Shown one piece after another: positions 1-7,678 of a stretch of DNA of 64,000 nucleotides (the stretch's first letter is position 1; every line of letters begins with the position of its first letter). The stretch is taken from assembly GCA_025360105.1 (NCBI GenBank), contig JANYCT010000091.1, positions 48,521 through 112,520 of the forward strand, in the 5' to 3' direction. The position numbers and the translations under genes were made by a program. The notes beneath the pieces were generated by a model. The model did no database searches and had not been told where the DNA came from. It saw only the letters and a list, made by a program, of their open reading frames with translations. This DNA is from Actinomycetes bacterium. Lineage in GTDB: Bacteria > Actinomycetota > Acidimicrobiia > Acidimicrobiales > Ilumatobacteraceae.

Positions 1-564
1 GATCTCGTCGGTGTCGCCGCTGCGCAGCTTCATCACCGCCGCCGCTGCACCCAACGTCGCCGCAGTACCAGTGCAGTGATAGTCGGCCGCATCGTGGCGC
101 GGCCAGAGCAGATGGGCTGCCCGGAGCGCGATCTCATAGCCCACGACCTGCGCCGTGAGTAGCTCGGCCATTCCGACACGCGAGCCTGTGTTGCGGTCTT
201 GCTGCGACGCGGCCTCGCTGAGTAGAGCCGAGATGATCACCGAACCAGGATGGATCGCGCCGCCCAAATAGTGACCATCATCGAAATCGAGCGCGCTTGC
301 GGAGACCGCCGTCGCGAACGCTGCGAGCGGTGCCGATGACGCGCCCGGCGAGCCGATGATGGGCGAGCGGCCGCCATGGGCCACCGCTGCTCGGGATGCG
401 AGCCGCGCCGCCCGAGTGCCGGCCCCGCCCAGAATAGTGCCGATGGTGTCGCGCAGTGCGAGCTGCGCACGTTGTCTCACGGCGCCCGGAATCGTTTCCC
501 ACGTGAGCCCGACCGCGAATGTTGCGAGGTACTCAAGCGGGTCGCTGTGAGCAGCGCTGGCCAT
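1..564 (-). CDS. MmgE/PrpD family protein (3' end cut by window edge)
   Basis: The first 188 codons of an MmgE/PrpD-type protein are present and the reading frame runs off the left edge. Starting at the ATG at 564, the translation has the family's N-terminal helical domain, with the motif DFDDGH at residues 93-98 followed by an HPG turn near 105. Family members include 2-methylcitrate dehydratase and iminodisuccinate epimerase, so the substrate is open. The start lies 2 nt after the stop of the upstream flavoenzyme gene, so the two are very probably co-transcribed. Together they suggest a small catabolic unit for an amino acid or organic acid (inference). The family call is secure; the reaction is not. 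Confidence 0.85.
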   Translation of the reverse strand, partial: MASAAHSDPLEYLATFAVGLTWETIPGAVRQRAQLALRDTIGTILGGAGTRAARLASRAAVAHGGRSPIIGSPGASSAPLAAFATAVSASALDFDDGHYLGGAIHPGSVIISALLSEAASQQDRNTGSRVGMAELLTAQVVGYEIALRAAHLLWPRHDAADYHCTGTAATLGAAAAVMKLRSGDTDEI

Positions 565-566
565 CT

Positions 567-1739
567 TCAGTGGCCCTGGATCCCGGTGATGCCGACCAGA
601 CGACCGCGCCCGAGGTGCTCGGCTTCGAGTCCATGTGCGCGCAGCTCCGCAGGAATCTCGCCGTACCGAATGAGCGCGGCGCCCACTCGTGCCAACGCGG
701 GAGAGATCTGGATGCCGTAGCCGCCCTGACCGACGAACCAGAAAAAACCATCGGCGTGATCATCGAAGCCAACCACGGGCGAACGGTCGCCAACGAAGCT
801 GCGCAGGCCTGCCCACGATGAACGAACGTGGCGGATGTCGAGCGTGGTCGCATCGTTGATGTGCTCGATTGCCTGGGCAATGTCGATCTCCTCGGGTTGC
901 GCGTCGCACGGCACCGATGGTGTCTCATCGGCGGGCGAACAGAGATACTGCGCGCCCTCGGGCTTGATATAGAACGTGCCGCGGACATCGGCCACCAACG
1001 GCAGACCCCGATTGTCGGTGCTGTTGTCGGTTCTGGTGCCTGAATCGCCCGGGCCGGACACCATGAAGACGGTTCTGCGCAACGGATGGATCCCCACCGG
1101 TTCGACACCCGCGATCCGCGCGATGTCGTCGCACCACGCGCCGGCGGCATTGACCACGATCGGGGCCTCGATCACGTCGCCCGAGCGAGTGGTCGCGCGC
1201 CACACGTTGCTCACGAATTGCAGTTGGACGACGCCCGACGAGGTATGGATATCGCCGCCACGATTGCGAAGACCCGCGACAAAGCCCGAGTGCACCGCAG
1301 CAACATCGATCTCGCTCGCACCGGGCTCGAGCATCGCCAGTTCGAGCCACTCCTCGCGAATCACTGGAGAAAACGTCGCCGCTTCGCTCGGCGACAGCAA
1401 ACTCACGTCGGGAACGAACTCGATGACCTCGTCGCGCATCGAGCGCAGTTCGTCGGCGCCGCCATGTGGAGCGATCCATAACAGCGGCATTGGTGACAGC
1501 AAGGGGCGTACGAACTCCTCTGGCGGGTTCTCCATGAATGCTCGGCTCGCCGTGGTGAGGAGGCGAATCACGCGGCCGCCGTAGCTCTCGAGGAAGGTGG
1601 CCGCCGAGCGGCCCGTGGTGTGAAACGCGAGCGTGCTCTCCATCTCGACCAGGCCCACTGATCGGTCTGCAGCGAGTTCGTAACCAAGAGACACTCCGGC
1701 AATGCCACCGCCGATCACGAGCACGTCGTAGCGCTTCAT
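567..1739 (-). CDS. FAD-dependent D-amino acid dehydrogenase, DauA-like (DAO family)
   Basis: A 390-residue flavoenzyme of the DAO fold. The N-terminus carries the FAD-binding GGGIAG motif at residues 10-15. It is followed by HTTGRSAA near residue 40 and, close to the C-terminus, WAGLRSF and GQGGYGIQ. These are the landmarks I recall from Pseudomonas D-arginine dehydrogenase DauA, and overall spacing and length also fit. DauA oxidises D-arginine and other D-amino acids to imino acids. The start at 1739 is chosen because GAGGAGAG lies a few bases upstream; a longer frame to 1808 has no such site. It is the first gene of a two-gene unit with the MmgE/PrpD gene. Substrate specificity cannot be read from sequence. 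Confidence 0.85.
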   Translation of the reverse strand: MKRYDVLVIGGGIAGVSLGYELAADRSVGLVEMESTLAFHTTGRSAATFLESYGGRVIRLLTTASRAFMENPPEEFVRPLLSPMPLLWIAPHGGADELRSMRDEVIEFVPDVSLLSPSEAATFSPVIREEWLELAMLEPGASEIDVAAVHSGFVAGLRNRGGDIHTSSGVVQLQFVSNVWRATTRSGDVIEAPIVVNAAGAWCDDIARIAGVEPVGIHPLRRTVFMVSGPGDSGTRTDNSTDNRGLPLVADVRGTFYIKPEGAQYLCSPADETPSVPCDAQPEEIDIAQAIEHINDATTLDIRHVRSSWAGLRSFVGDRSPVVGFDDHADGFFWFVGQGGYGIQISPALARVGAALIRYGEIPAELRAHGLEAEHLGRGRLVGITGIQGH

Positions 1740-1861
1740 AGTCTCTCCTCGGAACGACTTTGGGCTCCCGAACAAACGAGAGCGTGATCGAATTGTAGAA
1801 CAGCGCACCTTCGCTCGACCGGTCGTCGGGGAGCAGCCGTCGAGAGATACGGCGCGTTGTA

Positions 1862-1946
1862 GCCCGCCGTATCAGCATGCCCGCCGTATCAGCATGCCCG
1901 CTGTGTCAGCATGCCCGCTGTGTCAGCATGCTCGCTGTGTCAGCAT
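1862..1946. repeat. Five tandem 17-bp units upstream of a PLP-enzyme gene
   Basis: Five consecutive 17-bp units, consensus GCCCGCTGTGTCAGCAT, end 6 nt before the chosen ATG at 1953. The first two units read GCCGTAT where later ones read GCTGTGT. Each unit ends in CAT and begins with G, so an ATG spans every unit junction. It falls in a different reading frame each time because 17 is not a multiple of three. The array sits between the divergent DauA-like and PLP-enzyme genes, in the place where promoters or operators are expected. Confidence 0.9.
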
Positions 1947-1952
1947 GACGGT

Positions 1953-3029
1953 ATGACCGCACGTGAGTTTCCACCGCGTCTTCGAACGCAGCACAGCCTT
2001 TCGCCACGAACGGTTGCTGTGACGTCGGGCCGCCCAACCGGAGTCGGTTCGCCGCTCAACCAGCCCATCGTGCTTGCTTCGAACTTCCGCTCGAGCGGCA
2101 ACTACTCCCGCGACCAGGGCACTGAGACCTGGGTTGCGCTCGAGACAGCCATCGGCGATCTCGAGGGTGGACGAGCCGTTGCCTTCGCGAGCGGGATGGC
2201 CGCTGCTGCGGCGACCATCTACGCGCTCGCGCCTGCAGTGGTGGTCGTGCCCTCGGTGAGCTACATGGGGGTACGAGCCCTGCTCAGCGAATACGAGACT
2301 CAAGGCCAGGTGCAACTACGGCCGGTCGATATCACCAACACCACCGCCGTGGCCGAGGCCGCTCGCGGTGCCGATGTCGTCTGGGTCGAGACACCGACCA
2401 ACCCAACGCTCGATGTGGCCGACCTCGAAGCCATTGGCCACATTTCCAAAGAGGCCGGCGCACAGATGGTGGTGGATTCCACGTTTGCCACGCCATTGCT
2501 GCAGCGCCCCATAGAACACGGCGCTGCCATCGTGATCCACAGCGGCACGAAGTTCATCGGCGGGCACAGCGATCTGCTCATTGGTCTCTGTGTCACGGCC
2601 GACGATCACGTCTTCGACCGGCTGCACAAGGCCCGCACATTGCAGGGAGCCACGCCCGGAGCATTGGAGGCGTTTCTCGCGCTGCGCGGGTTGCGTACGA
2701 TGCCGCTGCGGCTCGAGGCCTCGCAACACAACGCTGCGCTGCTCGTCTCGCATCTGCGCGACCACCCGGCGATCGAAGACGTCCGCTACCCAGGCCAAGG
2801 TGCGATGGTCTCATTCGTGGTCCGCGGTGGCGCTGCGGCGGCAGACGCTGTGTGCGATCGTGTTCTGGTCATCGTCGCGGCTACCAGCCTCGGTGGCGTC
2901 GAGACCACCATCGAACGGCGCCAGAAGTACGCAGGCGATGCACACGTGCATCCCGGTCTGTTGCGCATGAGCGTGGGCATAGAGGACATCACCGATCTCT
3001 GGGCCGACCTCGCTGCGGCCCTCGAGTAG
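1953..3029 (+). CDS. Cys/Met metabolism PLP-dependent enzyme (cystathionine gamma-synthase/lyase type), shortened
   Basis: A 358-residue fold-type I PLP enzyme of the Cys/Met metabolism family (cystathionine gamma-synthase, gamma-lyase and relatives). The PLP lysine is in SGTKFIGGHSD at about residue 200. The ring-stacking aspartate is in VVDSTFATP near 175, and the C-terminal ATSLGGVET and LRMSVGIED motifs are intact. It is shorter than the usual 380-400 residues. Between VRYPG and GAMVSF, about 20 residues of a loop that is normally conserved (PxHPxHxxAxRxMxGxG) appear to be missing. The ATG at 1953 matches the family start; an alternative at 1911 lies within the 17-bp repeats. Which reaction it performs is not decidable here. 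Confidence 0.85.
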   Translation: MTAREFPPRLRTQHSLSPRTVAVTSGRPTGVGSPLNQPIVLASNFRSSGNYSRDQGTETWVALETAIGDLEGGRAVAFASGMAAAAATIYALAPAVVVVPSVSYMGVRALLSEYETQGQVQLRPVDITNTTAVAEAARGADVVWVETPTNPTLDVADLEAIGHISKEAGAQMVVDSTFATPLLQRPIEHGAAIVIHSGTKFIGGHSDLLIGLCVTADDHVFDRLHKARTLQGATPGALEAFLALRGLRTMPLRLEASQHNAALLVSHLRDHPAIEDVRYPGQGAMVSFVVRGGAAAADAVCDRVLVIVAATSLGGVETTIERRQKYAGDAHVHPGLLRMSVGIEDITDLWADLAAALE

Positions 3030-3058
3030 TTCGCCACGCCACCGCAACATCGTGCATT

Positions 3059-6000
3059 TCAGCCCAACTGCTCGAGGCGGACGAGTTCTCGGGTGATGCG
3101 CTGCGGGCTCACGGGTTTCGCGGTGCCGAGCACCTGTGCAAACAGACCGATCCGCAGTTCTTCGAGCATCCAACCCAGGTCGATGACGTCGCTGTTCATC
3201 TGACCCGGTTCGAGGCGGCTGAGCAGCGCGCCGTAGCGGCGTTCCAACTGCACGGCGGTGACCATTCGATCACCATCGCGGGCGACTTCGGTGGGCAGCT
3301 TCTCGAGGCGACGCCTGATGCCGCGCAGGTAACGCAACACATCGTCGAGACGCATGACGCCCGTTGCAGTGACGAAACCGGGGCGCACAAGTCGGCCCAC
3401 CTGAGCACGAACATCGGCCAGTGCCGGTGCGAGCGCCGGCGCGACGAGTCGCCTCGCGGCCTCCTCCACGTGCGCCGCAGCCACGAAGATCTCGCCAACT
3501 CGCCCCAGCGCCGTGCTTGCCGTGTTCGCAAGTGTCGCTCGTGCGCTTTGCTGCAGGCGGCGAAAGGCCGCTTCGTCCCACACTCCGTCGCCGTGGCCGG
3601 CAATCACACGGTCTGCCGCAGCGGTGATGCAGTCATCGACCAGTTCGCCCAAGGTCGCCGCCGGGTTACGGCCGATTGCCAACAACGCATCGTTGCTGAT
3701 CTCGCGCCCGATCGACTTGCGTGAGATCGGCACGGTTAACAGCAGGAGTCGCCGAATACCGGCACGCATCACCCTCGTCTGGATCTGCGCATTCGTGAAG
3801 ACCCGCACCGAGACGCTGTCGCCATCGTCGATGAGCGCAGGGTACCCCCGTACAACATGACCATCACGGGTCGTCTCGATCATCGGAGCAAGCGTGCCGA
3901 TATCCCAGTCGACGATGCCGCCGCGTTCCATGCCCGGCGCTGTTGCTGCGATCGCCTCGCGGGCACGGCCGCTCAGTCGCTTGCGGAGCGCATCGAGATC
4001 CTTGCCAAGCGCAAGACACCGGCCGTCATCGCCTTCGATGGAGAACGTGATCCTGAGATGGGCCGGCACGCGCGAGATGTCGAACGCCCCAGGCGTGACC
4101 CGCTCGCCGCCGATGTCGCCGATGACGGCGGCGAGACCCTCGGTGAGCGGGGCATCGCTCGGCGACAGGCGACTGTTGGCTCGCCGGGCGCTCTCGGCCA
4201 CCGGCACCAGATTGCGACGGGTCGCCTTCGGAAGCGTCCACACGAGCGCCGCCACGAGTTGTTCGCGAAAGCCTGCGACCTGCCAGTCGAATCCGTCGCT
4301 GCGCAGGCGATTCAGAACGCTGAGGGGCACGTGAACCGTGACGCCATCGAGATCATCGCCCGGATCGAATCGATATGTCACAGGCAGGGTGAGATCGTCC
4401 TGACGCCACGAGTCGGGGAACTCGTGCGTACCAAGCACGCCCTCGTCACTCGCGCTCAGTCCCGCAATGTCGAGATCGGATGCCGCGAGGTCGAGCAATG
4501 CCGGGTGCGCGTTGCGCTCGTCCTTCCACCAGCGATCGAAGTGCCGTCCCGAGGCGACCTCCGCGCCGACGCGTCGGTCGTAGAAGCCGAACAGCGTTGC
4601 GTCGTTCACCAGATCGACGCGGCGAGCCTTGTCGCCCAATGCCCGCACCTGTTGGAGAAAAGTCCGGTTCTGTGCGGCAAACGCGTGAGACGTGACCCAG
4701 TCACCACCGATCAGTGCATGGCGAATGAACATCTCTCGTGCCACGCCAGGATCGACGCGGTCGTACCCGATACGTCGGCCCGTAACAATCGCCAGACCAT
4801 AGAGGGTGGCCCGCTCGACGGTGATGGCGCGCGCGCCTCGCACATCCCACACCGGGTCGCCGTAGGAGCGCTTCACCAGCGAGCCACCAAGTCGCTCTGC
4901 CCACTCGGGCTGCACGCTCGCGCCGACCCTGCCCCACAGGCGATTCGTCTCCACCAACTCGGCCACCATCAGCCAACGCGGCGGCTTCTTGGCAAGCGCC
5001 GAGCCGGGGACCACCGCGAACTTTGATCCGTGGGCACCTTTGAATTCGCGACGCTCGCCGTCGCGCATCCCGAGGTGCGACAATAAGCCGGCGAGTAACG
5101 ACTGATGCACCTGATCGGGATGGCCACGTTCGGTTCCCGGGCGTACCCCCAACGTTCCGGTGATCTGGCGGAGTTGACTGAACAAATCCTGCCACTCGCG
5201 CACGCGCAGGTAGTTCAGGTATTCAGTGCGGCAGAGCTTGCGAAACTGGCTCGTGGACATCAACCGCTGTTGTTCGCGGAGGTAATCCCACAATGCGACG
5301 ATTCCCAGGAAATCTGATCCGTCGACCACGAACCGGGCGTGTGCCTCGTCAGCAGCCTGGCGCGACGCTGTGGGGCGCTCGCGAGGATCCTGGATCGACA
5401 GCGCTGCTGCGATCACCATCACTTCGCGCACACAGCCATGCCGGTCTGCCTCCAAGACCATCCGACCAAGTCGGGGGTCGAGCGGCAGCCGCGCCAGGCG
5501 GCGTCCCAGCGGCGTGAGCCTGCGCTGATCGGCAGGCTGGCTCGCGTTGAGCGCGCCTAATTCCTCGAGCACGGCGACACCATCGCGCACCGCACGGCTG
5601 TCGGGTGGATCGAGGAATGGAAACGTGTCGACGTCACCCAAACCGAGCGCTGTCATCTGCAGGATCACCGATGCGAGATTCGTGCGCAGAATCTCTGGCT
5701 CGGTAAACTCCGGGCGTACTTCGAAGTCGTCCTGCGCGTAGAGGCGGATACAGATACCCGCGGCCACCCGGCCACAGCGACCGGCACGCTGGTTTGCCGA
5801 TGCCTGCGAGATCGGTTCGATGGGCAGACGCTGCACCTTCAGACGATGGCTGTACCGGCTCATCCGCACCGCGCCGGCGTCGACGACGTAACGCACGCCC
5901 GGAACGGTGAGCGAGGTCTCTGCAACATTTGTGCTCAAGATCACGCGCAGTCCGGTGTGCGACTGGAAGATGCGGTGCTGCTCAGGTGCCGACAACCGTG

Positions 6001-6865
6001 CGTAGAGCGGAAGGATCTCGGTGTTCGTCCACTCGAGCCTGCGTAGCGCGTCGGCGGTGTCGTGAATCTCGCGTTCGCCGCTGAGGAACACCAACACATC
6101 GCCCGGGCCCTCATGGCGGAGTTCGTTCACGGCATCGCACACCGCGTGCACCTGGTCGCGATCGTCGTCGAGGTCGGCGATCAGCGATGCCCCATACGGC
6201 CGGTAGCGAATCTCCACCGGAAAGGTGCGACCCGTGACCTCGATGACCGGCGCGGCGCTGAAGTGTTGGGCGAACCGCGCCGTATCGATGGTGGCCGAGG
6301 TAACGATCAGTTTCAGATCCGGACGGCGCGGCAACAACTGCTTGAGATAGCCGAGCAGGAAATCCACGTTGAGGCTGCGCTCGTGCGCCTCGTCGATAAT
6401 CAGCGTGTCGTAGCGCGACAGCAGACGGTCGTGTTGAATCTCGGCGAGCAGGATGCCATCGGTCATGACCTTCACCAGAGTCGCGTCGCTCACGCGATCC
6501 GTGAAGCGAACGGTGTAGCCCACCAGCGCGCCCAGTTCGGTTTGCAACTCCTCGGCAACACGTTCGGCAATGGTGCGCGCCGCGACCCGCCTCGGCTGGG
6601 TGTGCCCAATGAGGCCCGTGATGCCCCGGCCCAATTCCAGACAAAGCTTGGGCAGCTGCGTGCTCTTACCCGAACCCGTCTCCCCGGCCACGATGACCAC
6701 CTGATGATCGCGGATCGCCGCGAGGAGGTCGTTGCGTCGAGCGCTGATCGGCAGCGACGAGGGGTACGCAATAGCCGGCACACTCGCACGGCGAGCGTCG
6801 AGGCGCGCTCGGCTTCGCGCCGCTTTCCCGGCATCGTCCCGGGCGTGATCCCGGACCTGGTTCAA
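3059..6865 (-). CDS. hrpA: ATP-dependent RNA helicase HrpA
   Basis: A protein of about 1,268 residues that matches E. coli HrpA along its whole length. In order it has Walker A GETGSGKST (about 61-69), the DEAH box in IIDEAHERS (about 158), the SATID motif, the motif VI region NQRAGRCGR, the HA2/OB region, and the long HrpA-specific C-terminal DUF3418 half. HrpA is a DEAH-box 3'-5' helicase that rescues stalled ribosomes (family knowledge). No ATG lies near the expected N-terminus. I chose the TTG at 6865, which overlaps the ppk2 stop as TTGA; GTG at 6781 is an alternative that would shorten the protein by 28 residues. Transcriptional coupling to ppk2 is likely. Confidence 0.93.
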   Translation of the reverse strand: MNQVRDHARDDAGKAARSRARLDARRASVPAIAYPSSLPISARRNDLLAAIRDHQVVIVAGETGSGKSTQLPKLCLELGRGITGLIGHTQPRRVAARTIAERVAEELQTELGALVGYTVRFTDRVSDATLVKVMTDGILLAEIQHDRLLSRYDTLIIDEAHERSLNVDFLLGYLKQLLPRRPDLKLIVTSATIDTARFAQHFSAAPVIEVTGRTFPVEIRYRPYGASLIADLDDDRDQVHAVCDAVNELRHEGPGDVLVFLSGEREIHDTADALRRLEWTNTEILPLYARLSAPEQHRIFQSHTGLRVILSTNVAETSLTVPGVRYVVDAGAVRMSRYSHRLKVQRLPIEPISQASANQRAGRCGRVAAGICIRLYAQDDFEVRPEFTEPEILRTNLASVILQMTALGLGDVDTFPFLDPPDSRAVRDGVAVLEELGALNASQPADQRRLTPLGRRLARLPLDPRLGRMVLEADRHGCVREVMVIAAALSIQDPRERPTASRQAADEAHARFVVDGSDFLGIVALWDYLREQQRLMSTSQFRKLCRTEYLNYLRVREWQDLFSQLRQITGTLGVRPGTERGHPDQVHQSLLAGLLSHLGMRDGERREFKGAHGSKFAVVPGSALAKKPPRWLMVAELVETNRLWGRVGASVQPEWAERLGGSLVKRSYGDPVWDVRGARAITVERATLYGLAIVTGRRIGYDRVDPGVAREMFIRHALIGGDWVTSHAFAAQNRTFLQQVRALGDKARRVDLVNDATLFGFYDRRVGAEVASGRHFDRWWKDERNAHPALLDLAASDLDIAGLSASDEGVLGTHEFPDSWRQDDLTLPVTYRFDPGDDLDGVTVHVPLSVLNRLRSDGFDWQVAGFREQLVAALVWTLPKATRRNLVPVAESARRANSRLSPSDAPLTEGLAAVIGDIGGERVTPGAFDISRVPAHLRITFSIEGDDGRCLALGKDLDALRKRLSGRAREAIAATAPGMERGGIVDWDIGTLAPMIETTRDGHVVRGYPALIDDGDSVSVRVFTNAQIQTRVMRAGIRRLLLLTVPISRKSIGREISNDALLAIGRNPAATLGELVDDCITAAADRVIAGHGDGVWDEAAFRRLQQSARATLANTASTALGRVGEIFVAAAHVEEAARRLVAPALAPALADVRAQVGRLVRPGFVTATGVMRLDDVLRYLRGIRRRLEKLPTEVARDGDRMVTAVQLERRYGALLSRLEPGQMNSDVIDLGWMLEELRIGLFAQVLGTAKPVSPQRITRELVRLEQLG

Positions 6866-7647
6866 GAGTCGGCGTCGTCGATCAGATCGTCGATATGTGG
6901 CACTGGGAAGCCCGCCCGCCGCATCCCGGCCTCGATGCGATTGTTGAGCGTCTCCAAGACTGCGACACGCCCGAACCGCTTCTGCTCTGCAGCAATCACG
7001 TCCCACGGGCCGTGCGGATGATGTGTCCGTGCGAACATGTCCTCTGCCGCAGCGGCGTAATCTGCGTTGCGATCACGGTTGCGCCAATCCTCGGGCGTGA
7101 GCTTCCAACGCTTCAACGGATCGGTGGCCCGGGCCTGGAACCGGCGCGCCTGTTCTTCGTCGCTGATCTGCATCCAGAACTTGACGAGGATCACGCCCTC
7201 GAGCACCAACGAACGTTCGAAGTCGACGATGGCTTTGTACCCGCGTCGCCACTCCGCATCAGTGGCATAGCCCTCGATGCGCTCCACCAAGACGCGTCCG
7301 TACCAACTGCGGTCGAACACCGACATGCCACCAAGACCCGGAATATCGGGGTAGAAGCGCCACAGGAAGTGGTGCCGCTTCTCCACTGCTGTTGGTACTC
7401 CACAATTGAGCACCTTGTAGTGCCGTGGGTCGAGATGGCCGACGACGACCTTGATGGCGCCACCCTTGCCCGAGGCATCGGGCCCCTCGAACACAACGAG
7501 CAATCCGGGTCCAACCTCGCCGGTGCCCATGTGTCCGCCAAGATGCAACCGCAATTGCAGCAGACGTCGTTGCTCACGTTCGAGCTGAGCGGTGTACTGA
7601 TCGCGATCGAGCCGCTGCGTCATGTCGAGCTTGTCGAGAATTGTCAC
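6862..7647 (-). CDS. ppk2: Polyphosphate kinase 2 family protein
   Basis: A 261-residue single-domain PPK2 protein. Walker A is GPDASGKGG (55-63), the Walker B/lid region is FDRSWYGRVLVER (111-123), and the C-terminal DPLKRWKLTPEDW segment is present. PPK2 enzymes transfer phosphate between inorganic polyphosphate and nucleotides. The class (NDP-, NMP- or dual-phosphorylating) cannot be assigned by eye. The GTG at 7647 gives the full frame; ATG at 7623 is a possible shorter start. The stop overlaps the proposed TTG start of hrpA. Confidence 0.92.
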   Translation of the reverse strand: MTILDKLDMTQRLDRDQYTAQLEREQRRLLQLRLHLGGHMGTGEVGPGLLVVFEGPDASGKGGAIKVVVGHLDPRHYKVLNCGVPTAVEKRHHFLWRFYPDIPGLGGMSVFDRSWYGRVLVERIEGYATDAEWRRGYKAIVDFERSLVLEGVILVKFWMQISDEEQARRFQARATDPLKRWKLTPEDWRNRDRNADYAAAAEDMFARTHHPHGPWDVIAAEQKRFGRVAVLETLNNRIEAGMRRAGFPVPHIDDLIDDADS

Positions 7648-7678
7648 GCGGCCACCTCGCGATCTTCATCTGCGGTCA

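Noticed and set aside
1862..1946. CRISPR or attachment site at the 17-bp repeats
   Set aside because: Units are directly adjacent without spacers and no integrase or phage gene is near.
2852..3724. 290-residue plus-strand frame crossing the end of the PLP gene into hrpA
   Set aside because: It spans two genes out of frame and has no family features.
3857..5026. Long plus-strand reading frame within hrpA
   Set aside because: It is a shadow of the minus-strand HrpA gene, which has full-length family similarity; the translated plus-strand product has no recognisable motif.
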